From contig JAJZUW010000001.1 of the NCBI GenBank assembly GCA_021845925.1, positions 237,142 to 301,141 on the forward strand: a stretch of DNA of 64,000 nucleotides. The letters are read 5' to 3'. This document shows, piece after piece, positions 26,243 through 36,146 of the stretch; position 1 is the stretch's first letter, and the number at the start of each line of letters is the position of its first letter. The translations under genes were made by a program, and so were the position numbers. This DNA comes from Pseudomonadota bacterium (GTDB lineage: Bacteria; Pseudomonadota; Gammaproteobacteria; Burkholderiales; Sulfuriferulaceae). The notes below the pieces were generated by a model. It had not been told where the DNA came from, made no database searches, and saw only the letters and a list, made by a program, of their open reading frames with translations.

Positions 26243-26548
26243 ATGGCAAAGATCTCATTGATCAATCGTGAAAACAAGCGCCGTGCGCTCGTGGCCAAAT
26301 ATTCTGCCCGGCGCGCCGAACTGATTGCAGCAATCAACAACACTGCACTGTCGGTCGAAGATCGCCAGGCTGCGCGTCTGAAGCTGCAGCAATTGCCGCG
26401 CAATGCAAGCCCTGTCCGCCAGCATAACCGTTGTGCGTTGACTGGTCGTTCGCGTGGTGTTTTTCGCAAGTTCGGTTTGTCGCGTATCAAGCTGCGCGAA
26501 TATGCCATGCGTGGTGAAGTTCCCGGCATGGTCAAGGCCAGCTGGTAA
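26243..26548 (+). CDS. rpsN: 30S ribosomal protein S14
   Basis: 101 residues starting [20 protein letters not shown]. This is the long, zinc-free form: no CxxC pairs are present, unlike the about 61-residue zinc form of Gram-positive bacteria. The [19 protein letters not shown] block near the C terminus is intact. Confidence 0.98.
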   Translation: MAKISLINRENKRRALVAKYSARRAELIAAINNTALSVEDRQAARLKLQQLPRNASPVRQHNRCALTGRSRGVFRKFGLSRIKLREYAMRGEVPGMVKASW

Positions 26549-26563
26549 GCAGGGGGATATTGT

Positions 26564-26959
26564 ATGAGTATGAGTGATCCGATTGCAGATATGCTCACGC
26601 GTATCCGTAATGCGCAGATGGTTGAAAAATCTTCTGTCAGCATGCCGAGTTCAAAAGTCAAGGTGGCAATTGCCAGCGTGCTGAAGGATGAAGGCTACAT
26701 CGATGAATATGCCGTGCAGGATGTTGACGGCAAACAGCAGCTGAATATCGGCCTGAAATATTATGCTGGACGCCCTGTCATCGAAAAGATCGAGCGTGTC
26801 AGCCGGCCTGGTCTGCGCATCTATCGCGGTAGCGATGAGTTGCCAAAGGTCATGGGTGGTCTGGGTATCGCCATCGTGTCGACATCCAGCGGTGTGATGA
26901 CCGATCGCCGTGCGCGTGCCAATGGTATTGGTGGCGAAGTTCTGTGCATCGTCGCCTGA
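26564..26959 (+). CDS. rpsH: 30S ribosomal protein S8
   Basis: 131 residues starting [18 protein letters not shown]. Central-domain 16S rRNA binder and, in E. coli, translational repressor of the spc operon. The C-terminal [20 protein letters not shown] motif is intact. An upstream GGGGGATAT provides the ribosome site. Confidence 0.98.
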   Translation: MSMSDPIADMLTRIRNAQMVEKSSVSMPSSKVKVAIASVLKDEGYIDEYAVQDVDGKQQLNIGLKYYAGRPVIEKIERVSRPGLRIYRGSDELPKVMGGLGIAIVSTSSGVMTDRRARANGIGGEVLCIVA

Positions 26960-26971
26960 TGGAGGGATGAA

Positions 26972-27505
26972 ATGTCTCGTGTAGCTAAAAATCCCGTGAA
27001 TCTGCCTGCTGGCGTCGAAGTGACGCTGGGAGCAGATTCCATTGAAGTCAAAGGCCCGCTTGGCAAGCTCTCTCAAGCGGCCAGCGCCCATGTGAAGGTT
27101 GTGCGTGATGGCGCAACCCTGACTTTCGAGCCCGTTGATGCATCCATCAAGGCCAATGCAATGTCCGGTACCATGCGTGCCCTGCTGGCCAACATGGTGG
27201 AAGGCGTTACCAAAGGTTTTGAAAAGAAACTGCAACTGGTCGGCGTGGGTTACCGCGCCCAGGCTGCAGGCGATGCGCTGAACCTGACGCTCGGTTTCTC
27301 GCATCCGGTGGTGCACAAGATGCCAGAAGGCATCAAGGTGGAAACGCCTTCGCAAACCGAAATCATTATCAAAGGGGTAGACCGGCAGAAAGTCGGTCAG
27401 GTGGCCGCTGATGTTCGCGCATACCGTCGTCCTGAGCCATATAAAGGCAAGGGCGTGCGTTACGCCAACGAAGTGGTTGTCATCAAGGAAACCAAGAAGA
27501 AATAA
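26972..27505 (+). CDS. rplF: 50S ribosomal protein L6
   Basis: 177 residues. Starts [17 protein letters not shown]; two tandem repeats of the L6 fold end with [18 protein letters not shown]. It lies near the sarcin-ricin loop; C-terminal truncations cause aminoglycoside resistance, but this copy is full length. Confidence 0.98.
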   Translation: MSRVAKNPVNLPAGVEVTLGADSIEVKGPLGKLSQAASAHVKVVRDGATLTFEPVDASIKANAMSGTMRALLANMVEGVTKGFEKKLQLVGVGYRAQAAGDALNLTLGFSHPVVHKMPEGIKVETPSQTEIIIKGVDRQKVGQVAADVRAYRRPEPYKGKGVRYANEVVVIKETKKK

Positions 27506-27517
27506 CGAAGGGTTAAC

Positions 27518-27871
27518 ATGGACAAGTCGCTTTCCCGTTTGCGTCGGGCCCGCAAAACCCGAGCCCGTATTGCCGAACAGCGCGCTACCCGGTTGGTGGT
27601 CTATCGTTCGAATTGCCATATTTACGCTCAGATCATCGATCCCACAGGCGGCAAGGTGCTGACCAGTGCTTCGACAGTTGAGGCTGATGTGCGCAGTGCA
27701 ATTCCCAATGGCGGTAATGTGCAGGCAGCTGTTGCAGTCGGCAAGAAGATTGCCGAGCGTGCGCGCGCCCTGGGTATCGAACAGGTTGCATTTGACCGTT
27801 CCGGCTTTCATTACCATGGCCGTGTCAAGGCTCTGGCTGATGCTGCCCGCGAAAATGGTCTGAGTTTCTAA
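27518..27871 (+). CDS. rplR: 50S ribosomal protein L18
   Basis: 117 residues, basic N terminus then [19 protein letters not shown]. Binds 5S rRNA with L5 and L25. Signature [21 protein letters not shown] at the C terminus. Confidence 0.98.
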   Translation: MDKSLSRLRRARKTRARIAEQRATRLVVYRSNCHIYAQIIDPTGGKVLTSASTVEADVRSAIPNGGNVQAAVAVGKKIAERARALGIEQVAFDRSGFHYHGRVKALADAARENGLSF

Positions 27872-27883
27872 GTCGAGGATATG

Positions 27884-28396
27884 ATGGCTAAAGTTGAGTC
27901 GAATCAGCAAGAAAGCACTGACGGCCTGCGTGAGAAAATGGTCGCGGTCAACCGCGTTACCAAAGTGGTCAAAGGTGGCCGTATTCTCGGTTTTGCCGCG
28001 TTGACAGTCGTGGGTGATGGCGATGGTGGCATCGGCATGGGCAAGGGTAAATCCCGTGAAGTGCCGGTTGCCGTGCAGAAGGCGATGGACGAAGCCCGCC
28101 GCAAGATGAAAAAGGTTAACCTGAAAAACGGTACCTTGCATCATCCTGTTATCGGTCGACATGGTGCAGCCGTCGTGTATATGCAACCCGCTTCCGAAGG
28201 TACCGGCATTATTGCTGGCGGTCCGATGCGTGCGGTGTTTGAAGTCATGGGTGTGCACAATGTGCTGGCCAAGTGCATTGGATCGGCCAACCCGTACAAC
28301 GTCGTGCGCGCAACCATCGACGGTCTGCTGAAGGTCAACACCCCAGCGGAAATTGCCGCCAAGCGTGGCAAGACGGTCGCTGAAATTCTGGAGTAA
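27884..28396 (+). CDS. rpsE: 30S ribosomal protein S5
   Basis: 170 residues. Two ATGs occur in tandem (27881 and 27884); the second has better spacing from GAGG. The [19 protein letters not shown] segment is the mRNA-entry and fidelity loop associated with spectinomycin resistance and ram mutations; it looks wild type. The [18 protein letters not shown] block follows. Confidence 0.98.
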   Translation: MAKVESNQQESTDGLREKMVAVNRVTKVVKGGRILGFAALTVVGDGDGGIGMGKGKSREVPVAVQKAMDEARRKMKKVNLKNGTLHHPVIGRHGAAVVYMQPASEGTGIIAGGPMRAVFEVMGVHNVLAKCIGSANPYNVVRATIDGLLKVNTPAEIAAKRGKTVAEILE

Positions 28397-28399
28397 GAC

Positions 28400-28585
28400 A
28401 TGAGTGCTGCCAAGACATTCAAAGTAACGCTGGTCAAAAGTCTGATTGGCACCAAGCAGGCTCATCGGGATTGCGCTCGCGGTCTTGGCCTGCGTCGTCT
28501 CAACCATACGGTGGAAGTTCTGGATACGCCATCCAGTCGTGGCATGGTCAACCGGATTTCCTATCTCGTGAAATGCGAGGGTTAA
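28400..28585 (+). CDS. rpmD: 50S ribosomal protein L30
   Basis: 61 residues: [19 protein letters not shown] then [20 protein letters not shown], the full bacterial L30. Its stop codon abuts the rplO ATG with no spacer. Confidence 0.98.
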   Translation: MSAAKTFKVTLVKSLIGTKQAHRDCARGLGLRRLNHTVEVLDTPSSRGMVNRISYLVKCEG

Positions 28586-29020
28586 ATGGAACTGAATAAT
28601 CTTCATCCTGCCGAAGGCAGCAAAAAGGCATCCCGCCGCGTCGGTCGTGGTATCGGCAGTGGCCTGGGCAAAACCTGCGGTCGCGGCCACAAGGGTCAGA
28701 AGAGCCGCGCCGGTGGTTTCCACAAGGTGGGTTTCGAAGGCGGCCAGATGCCACTGCAACGTCGACTGCCGAAGCGCGGTTTTGTTTCGATGACTGCTGG
28801 CGATACTGCCGAAGTGCTGCTTTCCCAACTTGGTCGTCTGCCGGTCGATGATATCGATCTGCAAGCGCTCAAGCTTGCCGGCGTGGTTCCGAATCGTGCC
28901 CGGGCCGCAAAGATTGTCCTGAATGGCGAGATCTCTCGTCCGGTCAAGCTGCGTGGTATTTCTGCAACCAAGGGTGCGCGTGCTGCCATTGAGGCGGCGG
29001 GCGGCAGCTTCGTGGAATAA
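28586..29020 (+). CDS. rplO: 50S ribosomal protein L15
   Basis: 144 residues. Starts [20 protein letters not shown]; glycine-rich [21 protein letters not shown]-terminal extension that penetrates 23S rRNA. Late assembly protein. secY begins two bases after its stop. Confidence 0.98.
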   Translation: MELNNLHPAEGSKKASRRVGRGIGSGLGKTCGRGHKGQKSRAGGFHKVGFEGGQMPLQRRLPKRGFVSMTAGDTAEVLLSQLGRLPVDDIDLQALKLAGVVPNRARAAKIVLNGEISRPVKLRGISATKGARAAIEAAGGSFVE

Positions 29021-29022
29021 TC

Positions 29023-30348
29023 TTGGCTACTGCACAGGGATTTGGCAATACGGACAAGTTCGCCGACCTGAAAAAGCGTCTGCTTTTTCTGGTTGGTGCG
29101 CTGGTTGTCTACCGGATTGGTGCGCACATTCCTGTGCCAGGCATCGATCCCGTGGCGCTTGCGCATCTGTTCCGTACCCAGCAGAACGGCATTCTCGGCA
29201 TGTTCAACATGTTTTCGGGTGGCGCGTTGTCACGCTTTACCGTGTTTGCCCTTGGAATCATGCCGTATATTTCGTCTTCGATCATCATGCAGTTGCTGAC
29301 CATTGTGTCCCCGCAGCTCGAAGCATTGAAGAAGGAAGGCGAATCGGGTCGGCGCAAGATTACCCAGTACACGCGGTACGGTACCGTCGCCATTGCGTTC
29401 TTTCAGGGGCTCGGCATTGCTCTGGCACTCGAATCGCAGCCTGGTCTTGTCGTTGATCCTGGCATTCTGTTTCGTTTGACTGCGGTCATGACGCTGGTGG
29501 CCGGCACGATGTTCCTGATGTGGCTGGGTGAGCAGATCACAGAGCGTGGCATTGGCAATGGCATTTCGATGATCATTTTTTCCGGTATCGTGGCTGGATT
29601 GCCGCATGCTATCGGCGGAACTCTCGAATTGACGACAACCGGCGCCTTTTCGATACCGGTGGTTCTGATGCTGTTTGCTGCCGTGGTTCTGGTGACCGGA
29701 CTGGTCGTGTTTGTTGAGCGCGGTCAGCGCAAGATTCTGGTGAATTACGCCAAGCGCCAGGTGGGCAACAAGATTTATGGCGGACAAAGTTCGCATCTGC
29801 CCCTGAAGCTGAACATGTCCGGTGTGATTCCGCCCATTTTTGCTTCGAGCATCATTCTGTTTCCGGCCACGCTTGCTGGCTGGTTTGGCAGCCACCAGGG
29901 TCTGGGCTGGCTCAAGGATGTTGCCGCGGCACTGGCTCCAGGACAACCGGTCTATGTGATCCTGTATGCCTCGGCCATCATATTCTTCTGTTTTTTCTAC
30001 ACGGCTCTGGTGTTCAATCCCAAGGAGACGGCAGATAACCTGAAGAAAAGCGGTGCGTTCGTACCTGGTATCCGTCCAGGAGAACAAACTGCCCGTTACA
30101 TTGACAAGATCACCGTCAGGTTGACGCTGATCGGGGCGATCTATATCACTCTGGTCTGTCTGCTGCCTGAGTTTCTGATCGTGAAGTTCAATGCGCCATT
30201 CTACTTTGGTGGCACGTCGTTGCTGATCATTGTGGTAGTGACCATGGATTTCATGTCGCAGGTACAGGCCTATGTCATGTCGCAGCAATATGAAGGTCTG
30301 CTGCGCAAGGCAAATTTCAAGGGATCTGGCCTGAACGGCGGACGATAG
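29023..30348 (+). CDS. secY: Protein translocase subunit SecY
   Basis: 441 residues with ten hydrophobic segments. Cytoplasmic signature [16 protein letters not shown] and the IPVPGIDP loop after helix 1 are present. The start codon is TTG two bases after the rplO stop, with no strong ribosome site, so translation is probably coupled to rplO. Forms the channel of SecYEG together with the secE product encoded at 3259-3609. Confidence 0.97.
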   Translation: MATAQGFGNTDKFADLKKRLLFLVGALVVYRIGAHIPVPGIDPVALAHLFRTQQNGILGMFNMFSGGALSRFTVFALGIMPYISSSIIMQLLTIVSPQLEALKKEGESGRRKITQYTRYGTVAIAFFQGLGIALALESQPGLVVDPGILFRLTAVMTLVAGTMFLMWLGEQITERGIGNGISMIIFSGIVAGLPHAIGGTLELTTTGAFSIPVVLMLFAAVVLVTGLVVFVERGQRKILVNYAKRQVGNKIYGGQSSHLPLKLNMSGVIPPIFASSIILFPATLAGWFGSHQGLGWLKDVAAALAPGQPVYVILYASAIIFFCFFYTALVFNPKETADNLKKSGAFVPGIRPGEQTARYIDKITVRLTLIGAIYITLVCLLPEFLIVKFNAPFYFGGTSLLIIVVVTMDFMSQVQAYVMSQQYEGLLRKANFKGSGLNGGR

Positions 30349-30366
30349 GAAACACGGCAGACTGAT

Positions 30367-30585
30367 ATGTCAAAAGAAGACACCATCCAGATGCAAGGTG
30401 AGATTCTTGAAACATTGCCCAATGCAATGTTCAGGGTCAAGCTGGAAAACGGTCATATTGTATTGGGCCACATCTCAGGCAAGATGCGTATGCATTACAT
30501 CCGCATTCTGCCAGGTGACAAAGTCACTGTTGAGTTGACCCCTTACGATCTGACCAAGGGAAGAATTACATTCAGGGCGAAGTAG
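30367..30585 (+). CDS. infA: Translation initiation factor IF-1
   Basis: 72 residues, single S1/OB-fold: [20 protein letters not shown], then [19 protein letters not shown] and [11 protein letters not shown]. Binds the ribosomal A site during initiation. Its location between secY and rpmJ is the standard betaproteobacterial place. Confidence 0.98.
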   Translation: MSKEDTIQMQGEILETLPNAMFRVKLENGHIVLGHISGKMRMHYIRILPGDKVTVELTPYDLTKGRITFRAK

Positions 30586-30634
30586 CCCAAACATGATCCA
30601 CTTTATGGTGGATTGGCAAGTCAAGGAGTATGTG

Positions 30635-30748
30635 ATGAGAGTACAGGCGTCCGTCAAAAAAATCTGCCGCAAGTGCAAGATTGTTCGCCGCAAGGGTATT
30701 GTTCGCGTGATTTGTGAAGATCCGCGCCACAAGCAGCGTCAGGGTTAA
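30635..30748 (+). CDS. rpmJ: 50S ribosomal protein L36
   Basis: 37 residues read directly from the sequence: [20 protein letters not shown] then [17 protein letters not shown]. Cys-11, Cys-14, Cys-27 and His-32 form the zinc site, so this is the zinc-binding (C+) form whose zinc-free paralogue replaces it during zinc limitation in some bacteria. AAGGAGTATGTG is the ribosome site. Confidence 0.97.
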   Translation: MRVQASVKKICRKCKIVRRKGIVRVICEDPRHKQRQG

Positions 30749-30794
30749 GACTTGTTTGTGTTACAATTTAACGTTTTGAGTCCGGAGTAACCAG

Positions 30795-31157
30795 ATGGCC
30801 CGTATTGCCGGGGTGAATATCCCCAATCACCAGCATGCCGAAATCGCACTGACCGCGATTTATGGCATTGGTCGCACAACCGCCAGAAAGATCTGCACAG
30901 ATGCTGGCGTGAACGTTTCCACAAAGATCAAGGATCTGACGGATGCGGACATGGAGCGCTTGCGTGAAGGGGTGTCCCGCTTTACCGTCGAAGGTGACCT
31001 GCGTCGCGAAGTTACCATGAACATCAAGCGTTTGATGGACATGGGCTGCTACCGTGGTTTGCGTCATCGCCGTGGATTGCCACTGCGCGGTCAGCGCACA
31101 CGTACCAATGCTCGTACACGCAAAGGCCCCAAGAAGGCCGTCCGTGCGACCAAATAA
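30795..31157 (+). CDS. rpsM: 30S ribosomal protein S13
   Basis: 120 residues: [20 protein letters not shown], then [17 protein letters not shown] and the basic C-terminal [20 protein letters not shown] tail that contacts P-site tRNA. First gene of the alpha cluster. Confidence 0.98.
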   Translation: MARIAGVNIPNHQHAEIALTAIYGIGRTTARKICTDAGVNVSTKIKDLTDADMERLREGVSRFTVEGDLRREVTMNIKRLMDMGCYRGLRHRRGLPLRGQRTRTNARTRKGPKKAVRATK

Positions 31158-31170
31158 GGATTGATGGATT

Positions 31171-31560
31171 ATGGCAAAAGCTAATGTAAGGGTTCGCAAG
31201 AAGGTCAAAAAGAATGTGGCGGAAGGTATCGCCCACATTCATGCTTCTTTCAACAATACGATTGTCACGATTACCGATCGCCAGGGTAATGCCCTTTCGT
31301 GGGCCACTTCTGGTGGTGCAGGTTTCAAAGGTTCGCGCAAGAGTACTCCTTTTGCGGCCCAGATTGCCGCTGAAAATGCTGGCAAGATGGCGCAGGAGTG
31401 TGGCGTGAAAAACCTGGAAGTACGCATCAAGGGTCCTGGTCCTGGTCGTGAATCTGCCGTACGTGCGCTGAATGGCGCAGGATTCCGCATCACCAGTATT
31501 TCCGACGTGACACCAGTGCCGCACAACGGTTGCCGTCCGCCCAAGAAGCGTCGAATTTAA
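31171..31560 (+). CDS. rpsK: 30S ribosomal protein S11
   Basis: 129 residues. [19 protein letters not shown] and the C-terminal [24 protein letters not shown] tail (here [20 protein letters not shown]) define S11, which shapes the platform and E-site mRNA path. 13 bases after rpsM. Confidence 0.98.
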   Translation: MAKANVRVRKKVKKNVAEGIAHIHASFNNTIVTITDRQGNALSWATSGGAGFKGSRKSTPFAAQIAAENAGKMAQECGVKNLEVRIKGPGPGRESAVRALNGAGFRITSISDVTPVPHNGCRPPKKRRI

Positions 31561-31574
31561 TCAGGAGTTACCCA

Positions 31575-32204
31575 GTGGCCAGAAATCTTGATCCCAAGTG
31601 CCGTCAATGCCGTCGTGAAGGCGAAAAGCTTTTTCTGAAGGGCGACAAGTGTTTTACCGACAAATGCCCGGTTGAGCGTCGTGCGTATGCTCCCGGCCAG
31701 CATGGTCAAAAGAAGAATACCCGTCTGTCGGACTACGGTGTGCAGTTGCGCGAAAAGCAGAAGCTGCGTCGTACTTACGGCGTTCTTGAAAGCCAGTTCC
31801 GTGACATTTACCACGAGGCCGATCGCCGTCGTGGCGTGACTGGTGAGAACCTGCTGCAGTTGCTGGAAAGCCGTCTCGACAACGTTGCTTATCGTATGGG
31901 TTTCGGAGCTTCGCGCGCTGAATCGCGTCAGGTTGTCCGTCACAATTCCATCCTGGTGAATGGCAAACGGGTCAACATTCCGTCCTATCAGGTTCGTCCG
32001 GGTGATGTGGTCGAAGTTCGCGAACAGTCGCGCGAGCAGCTGCGTATCAAGGCTGCGCTTGCCTCTGCCGAGCAGCGTGGCTTTCCGGAGTGGGTTGAAG
32101 TGAATGCCAAGGAAATGAAGGGCATATTCAAGGCTCGTCCGATGCGTGCCGAGTTGCCTGCCACCATCAATGAGCACCTGGTCGTTGAGCTGTATTCCAA
32201 GTAA
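31575..32204 (+). CDS. rpsD: 30S ribosomal protein S4
   Basis: 209 residues from a GTG start after CAGGAGTTACCCA. An N-terminal cysteine cluster (CRQCRREG...CFTDKCP) indicates the zinc-binding form. S4 domain from about residue 97 ([12 protein letters not shown]). Primary assembly initiator; in E. coli it represses the alpha operon. Confidence 0.98.
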   Translation: MARNLDPKCRQCRREGEKLFLKGDKCFTDKCPVERRAYAPGQHGQKKNTRLSDYGVQLREKQKLRRTYGVLESQFRDIYHEADRRRGVTGENLLQLLESRLDNVAYRMGFGASRAESRQVVRHNSILVNGKRVNIPSYQVRPGDVVEVREQSREQLRIKAALASAEQRGFPEWVEVNAKEMKGIFKARPMRAELPATINEHLVVELYSK

Positions 32205-32234
32205 TCAAGCCTGGACGATTTGTAAGGAATTCCT

Positions 32235-33218
32235 ATGCAAGGCAGTACCGCTGAATTGTTGAAACCTCGCATCATTGAAGTCGAGAGTGTATCTGCATCG
32301 CGTGCCAAGGTCATCATGGAACCGTTTGAGCGCGGTTACGGGCACACGCTTGGCAATTCGCTGCGTCGCATCCTGTTGTCGTCGATGCCAGGCGCTGCGC
32401 CAACCGAAGTCAGCATCACAGGTGTCCTGCACGAGTACTCCAGTATTGAAGGTGTGCAGGAAGACGTGGTTGATATCCTGCTGAACCTGAAAGGCATTGC
32501 CCTGAAACTGAACAATCGCAACGAAGCCTTGTTGCGGCTGGTCAAAACGGAAGAAGGCCCGGTTCTGGCTGGTGATATCGAAACCACCCATGATGTTGAA
32601 ATCATCAATCCGGAATATGTGATTGCCCACCTCACCAAGGGTGGCAAGCTCGAAATGGAAATCAAGGTCGAAAAGGGCCGTGGTTATCAGCCAGTGTCTG
32701 CGCGCCGTGTTGCCGATGAAACCCAGACTCTGGGCGCCATCAAGATTGATGCATCGTTCAGCCCGATCCGTCGTGTTGCTTATGCCGTTGAAAGCGCCCG
32801 TGTTGAACAGCGCACTGATCTCGACAAGCTGATTCTCGATGTCGAAACCAATGGCACGATCGATCCGGAAGAAGCCGTCCGCTATGCGGCTCGTGTGCTT
32901 GTTGAACAACTGTCGCTGTTTGCGGATCTGAAGGGAACGCCTGCCGCTGCAGAATCTCCCAAGGCCCCGCAGGTCGATCCGCTGCTTCTGCGTCCGGTCG
33001 ATGACCTTGAACTGACCGTCCGTTCGGCAAACTGTCTGAAAGCAGAGAATATTTTCTACATTGGTGATCTGATTCAGCGCACCGAGAACGAACTGCTCAA
33101 GACGCCGAATCTTGGTCGCAAGTCCCTGAATGAAATCAAGGATGTTCTTGCCTCCAAGGGTTTGAGTCTTGGCATGAAACTGGAAAACTGGCCTCCGGCA
33201 GGTCTGGACAAGCCATAA
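32235..33218 (+). CDS. rpoA: DNA-directed RNA polymerase subunit alpha
   Basis: 327 residues. The N-terminal assembly domain includes [20 protein letters not shown]; the C-terminal domain has [20 protein letters not shown], which binds UP elements and activators. Located between rpsD and rplQ as usual. Together with rpoB and rpoC in this window it supplies the polymerase core apart from omega. Confidence 0.99.
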   Translation: MQGSTAELLKPRIIEVESVSASRAKVIMEPFERGYGHTLGNSLRRILLSSMPGAAPTEVSITGVLHEYSSIEGVQEDVVDILLNLKGIALKLNNRNEALLRLVKTEEGPVLAGDIETTHDVEIINPEYVIAHLTKGGKLEMEIKVEKGRGYQPVSARRVADETQTLGAIKIDASFSPIRRVAYAVESARVEQRTDLDKLILDVETNGTIDPEEAVRYAARVLVEQLSLFADLKGTPAAAESPKAPQVDPLLLRPVDDLELTVRSANCLKAENIFYIGDLIQRTENELLKTPNLGRKSLNEIKDVLASKGLSLGMKLENWPPAGLDKP

Positions 33219-33240
33219 TTAACCTATAAGGAATTGCATC

Positions 33241-33633
33241 ATGCGTCATCGTCTTGCCCATCGCAAGCTGAATCGCACCAGCAGTCATCGGGCTGCGCTG
33301 TTGCGCAACCTGACCAATGCGCTGTTGCGTCACGAAGTGATTCGGACCACACTGCCGAAGGCCAAGGAACTGCGCCGCGTCGCAGAACCCATGATCACGC
33401 TCGCCAAGACGCCATCGCTGGCCAACCGTCGCCTTGCTTTCAGCAGGCTTCGTGACCGCGAGATGGTGGTCAAGCTGTTCGATGAACTGGGTCCGCGTTT
33501 TTCTGCCCGCAATGGTGGTTATCTGCGTATTCTCAAGTTCGGTTTCCGCCAAGGTGACAACGCTCCAATGGCACTGGTGGAAATGGTTGATCGTGCTCCA
33601 GACGCACAAGTGGTTGAGGATGCTTCTGCCTGA
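33241..33633 (+). CDS. rplQ: 50S ribosomal protein L17
   Basis: 130 residues: [20 protein letters not shown] start, then [20 protein letters not shown]. Last gene of the ribosomal superoperon. Confidence 0.98.
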   Translation: MRHRLAHRKLNRTSSHRAALLRNLTNALLRHEVIRTTLPKAKELRRVAEPMITLAKTPSLANRRLAFSRLRDREMVVKLFDELGPRFSARNGGYLRILKFGFRQGDNAPMALVEMVDRAPDAQVVEDASA

Positions 33634-33640
33634 GTGCAGA

Positions 33641-33668
33641 CTGGCTGGTGATGACGATCGCCGGCCAG
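33641..33668 (+). terminator. Possible terminator after rplQ
   Basis: CTGGCTGG can pair with CCGGCCAG (one G-U) about ten bases after the rplQ stop, followed by ACTTTCC. The T-tract is short, so this is only a plausible superoperon end; a second copy of CTGGCTGG follows at about 33675. Confidence 0.35.
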
Positions 33669-33687
33669 ACTTTCCTGGCTGGTACTC

Positions 33688-33716
33688 TTGCTGGCCGAAT
33701 CGCAGGCCGTTATAAT
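33688..33716 (+). promoter_or_regulatory. Sigma70-type promoter of tRNA-Thr(CGU)
   Basis: TTGCTG (33688-33693), a 17-base spacer and a perfect TATAAT (33711-33716), ending 12 bases before the tRNA 5' end. Confidence 0.75.
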
Positions 33717-33728
33717 CTCAGCCCGCAA

Positions 33729-33803
33729 GCCCGGTTAGTTCTAATGGTAAAACAAGGCACTCGTAACGCTTAGTCGTCAGTTCGATTCTGACACCGGGCA
33801 CCA
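33729..33803 (+). tRNA. tRNA-Thr (anticodon CGU), divergent
   Basis: 75 bases with perfect acceptor pairing (GCCCGGT with ACCGGGC), a canonical T-arm GTCAGTTCGATTCTGAC and encoded CCA. The anticodon loop CTCGTAA gives CGT, reading ACG. The anticodon stem is weak: AGGCA against CGCTT has one A-C mismatch and one G-U, and the D-stem GTTC against AAAC has one mismatch. A strong promoter argues that it is functional, but a decaying tRNA is possible. Confidence 0.8.
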
Positions 33804-33879
33804 TTCTTGCCAGATTCCGTTTTCCCAGATTTCTGGATCTCTGATCGCAACGCTCCCCCTGCAGGTTGTCAGTCTGAAG

Positions 33880-34278
33880 TTACCGTCGGAAGACGGCTAT
33901 CCTGTCGCTCGCTGGTTGCCGGTGACGTGCTGCGTGCAATCGCAATGCCTCGCCGAACGCGGGTTGAATCCTGCGCATCAGCAGGTTGCCGTCTTCGACG
34001 TAGTACACTGCATCGTATGGAACAGGATCGTGCAGCGATTGTCGCCTGTTGGGGTGAAACCGTTGCCATGCCACATCCATACGGTTTTTCTGCGTTCCGT
34101 CAACAAATACGATTTCGCCGGCATCGATGATGGCCAGGTACTGGATGCTGCGAATGGCGATGAACAGGGCATCCTGCCCGGATTGCAGGTAGAGTGTTTT
34201 GGCCAGATTGTAGGTTTCGGCGGGCAGGTAACGTGTCTCGCGTCCAATTTCGTCTGGTCGGATGCAGGTGATTTCCAT
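33880..34278 (-). CDS. Conserved hypothetical protein (betaproteobacterial)
   Basis: 132 residues from an ATG preceded by GGAGGGAACCAAAC, a strong ribosome site. The body begins MEITCIRPDEIGRETRYLP and contains ETYNLAKTLYLQSGQDALFI and DPVPYDAVYYVEDGN. I recall similar short proteins of unknown function in betaproteobacteria, but give no function. No signal peptide or membrane segment. The longer open frame extending upstream (to 34578) runs across the promoter region and into ppa and is not the gene. Divergent from ppa. Confidence 0.75.
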   Translation of the reverse strand: MEITCIRPDEIGRETRYLPAETYNLAKTLYLQSGQDALFIAIRSIQYLAIIDAGEIVFVDGTQKNRMDVAWQRFHPNRRQSLHDPVPYDAVYYVEDGNLLMRRIQPAFGEALRLHAARHRQPASDRIAVFRR

Positions 34279-34429
34279 GTTTGGTTCCCTCCGCAGGTGG
34301 CGTGGTATGTTCAGTTTCCCGCGGAATTGATTCAACGTCAATTCGGTTGCAAGTTGCCGGCGACGCGAGCAACAGCATCGCCAGCATGCGATATAATGGC
34401 TGCTTTGCTGACCCACTCCTGGAGTTCTC

Positions 34430-34957
34430 ATGAGCCTCAATCTGGTACCTGCTGGTAAAAATCTGCCGGAAGATTTCAACGTCATCATTGAAATTCCGAT
34501 GAATGGTGCCCCGATCAAATACGAAGTGGACAAGGACAGCGGTGCCATTTTTGTGGACCGTTTCATGGCCACCGCCATGCATTATCCGTGCAACTACGGT
34601 TATATCCCTTCCACGTTGTCGGAAGACGGCGATCCGGTTGATGTGCTGGTCGTTACACCGTTTCCGCTTATCCCTGGCGTCGTTGTCCGTTGTCGGACCA
34701 TAGGCATGTTGCGGATGAGCGATGAATCCGGCGTGGATGCGAAGCTGATTGCCGTACCGGTGGACAAACTGAGCAAGTTGTACCAGAACGTCAAGACGTT
34801 GCAGGATCTGCCCGAACTGCTGATCGCACAGATTGTGCATTTTTTCGAACACTACAAGGACCTGGAACCTGGCAAATGGGTCAAGGTGGATGAATGGGCC
34901 GATGCGGCCGCCGCCAAGGCTGAAATCATGGCCAGTGTCCAGCGTTATCAGGGCTGA
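34430..34957 (+). CDS. ppa: Inorganic pyrophosphatase
   Basis: 175 residues, family I soluble form. Catalytic signature DGDPVDVLV (about residues 65-73) and YNYGYIP-like [10 protein letters not shown] upstream of it; the metal-binding aspartates and the ATAMHYP region are intact. Hydrolyses pyrophosphate to two phosphates, pulling biosynthetic reactions forward. TATAAT at 34392-34397 is a -10 candidate without a good -35; CTGGAGTTCTC is the ribosome site. Confidence 0.98.
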   Translation: MSLNLVPAGKNLPEDFNVIIEIPMNGAPIKYEVDKDSGAIFVDRFMATAMHYPCNYGYIPSTLSEDGDPVDVLVVTPFPLIPGVVVRCRTIGMLRMSDESGVDAKLIAVPVDKLSKLYQNVKTLQDLPELLIAQIVHFFEHYKDLEPGKWVKVDEWADAAAAKAEIMASVQRYQG

Positions 34958-34973
34958 GAGGACACATACCGGC

Positions 34974-35846
34974 ATGCAACTGGTTTCGGATCTGGATGCA
35001 ACGACATTGCGGGTTCTGCAGCAGAAGGCTGCTGCAGAAACTGGCGTGTCGGTTTACTTCAGCGACACATTGCTCCCTGACGGCTCCATGGGGCCGGAGA
35101 TGGCGGTTATTCCACCAGGCTGGTTTGAAATCGGGTCGCCGGAATCCGAAAACGGGCGTCTGCCAGAAGAATCTCCCTGCAAGCTGGTTGAAGTCAGTCG
35201 TGCCTATGCAATCGGACGTTTTACCATTACCGCCGAGCAGTGGGATGTGTTTGCCCGGGCAACCGGGTTTCGTCCTGGCCGGGAACTGATCTGGCCAAAA
35301 GGTCGTGAGCCCATCGTCAATGTGCGCACACCTGATATCCTCAAGTATATTGCCTGGCTCTCGCGCTCCACCGGATTTCATTACCGCCTGCCAACCGAGG
35401 CCGAGTGGGAATATGCCGCCAGGGCGGGCACGCGGGGGGCTTTTCATTTTGGTGACGATGTCAGTTGCAAGGACGTGCTCTACCGCTCCATCTTCCCGAT
35501 GCCGGATCAGAAAACCGGACGTAGCTGGCGGCTGTTTCCCAGGTGCGCGCCCATGAACTGGGCGATGGAAGTGGGCACCAAGCCGCCCAATCTGTGGGGG
35601 TTGCACGATGTGCATGGCAATGTCTGGGAAGTCACCGCTACGCCCTGGAAGCCGGATCATGTCATGACGCCCGCTGATGCGCATCAGGTCTTGCATCCGG
35701 GCAAAAATGTGCGCATTGTCACCAAAGGCGGGTCATGGTTTGATCCGGCGGCGTCTTCACGCAGCGCCTCGCGTTGGCCGCGCATGACCGATGAACTGGA
35801 TGTGAATCTGGGTTTCCGGGTCGTGCGAGAGCTTGCACTGCGCTGA
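34974..35846 (+). CDS. FGE-sulfatase (SUMF1/EgtB-type) domain protein lacking the catalytic cysteine pair
   Basis: 290 residues from the ATG at 34974; a longer frame starting inside ppa is an artefact. The formylglycine-generating-enzyme fold is recognisable by MAVIPPGWFEIGSPESE, LPTEAEWEYAARAG, WGLHDVHGNVWEV and the closing GGSWFDPAASSRSASRW then NLGFRVVRE. In true FGE two cysteines follow the GGSW motif; here that segment has none, so sulfatase activation is unlikely. Members without cysteines serve many roles, some as binding modules, and I cannot assign one. It lies 16 bases after ppa and may be cotranscribed. Confidence 0.85.
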   Translation: MQLVSDLDATTLRVLQQKAAAETGVSVYFSDTLLPDGSMGPEMAVIPPGWFEIGSPESENGRLPEESPCKLVEVSRAYAIGRFTITAEQWDVFARATGFRPGRELIWPKGREPIVNVRTPDILKYIAWLSRSTGFHYRLPTEAEWEYAARAGTRGAFHFGDDVSCKDVLYRSIFPMPDQKTGRSWRLFPRCAPMNWAMEVGTKPPNLWGLHDVHGNVWEVTATPWKPDHVMTPADAHQVLHPGKNVRIVTKGGSWFDPAASSRSASRWPRMTDELDVNLGFRVVRELALR

Positions 35847-35861
35847 TTTTGCTGATTGGTC

Positions 35862-35890
35862 TTGTCCGGTCTCATGTGTCATGGTAGAAT
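35862..35890 (+). promoter_or_regulatory. Sigma70-type promoter candidate for tRNA-Val
   Basis: TTGTCC (35862-35867) and TAGAAT (35885-35890) with a 17-base spacer, about 94 bases before the tRNA. The intervening sequence has GC-rich inverted segments around GCCGGAGC. Confidence 0.55.
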
Positions 35891-35983
35891 GCCGGTCTTT
35901 GGTTTTGTGGTGCAAACCGGCGCAGCTTGCCGGAGCTGGTGCCGGAACCAGAGCCCTTGTCTGGGACACAGTCAGATTTCTTC

Positions 35984-36060
35984 AGGATCGTAGCTCAGCT
36001 GGTTAGAGCGTTGCCTTGACATGGCAAAGGTCGCTGGTTCGATTCCAGTCGATCCTACCA
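35984..36060 (+). tRNA. tRNA-Val (anticodon GAC)
   Basis: 77-base cloverleaf: acceptor AGGATCG with CGATCCT, anticodon arm TTGCC-TTGACAT-GGCAA, T-loop TTCGATT and encoded CCA. Anticodon GAC reads GUC and GUU. It is isolated as a single tRNA between the FGE-domain gene and the thrS leader. Confidence 0.97.
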
Positions 36061-36146
36061 ATTCCACACGCCGGACCCGGGTCAGATGTTGACTGATACC
36101 TCCGGTCTGTCAGCCATCGGAAGATGTTCCGTCGTGCGGCGCCCCT

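Noticed and set aside
26651..28864. 737-codon minus-strand frame across rpsH-rplO, and 705 codons at 21569-23686
   Set aside because: They span several real ribosomal-protein genes in antisense; no start signal or domain.
33807..34130. 107-codon plus-strand frame after tRNA-Thr
   Set aside because: Antisense to the better supported minus-strand gene and without a ribosome site.
34833..34973. Upstream extension of the FGE-domain gene into ppa
   Set aside because: The extension is ppa read in another frame; homology and the natural start begin at 34974.
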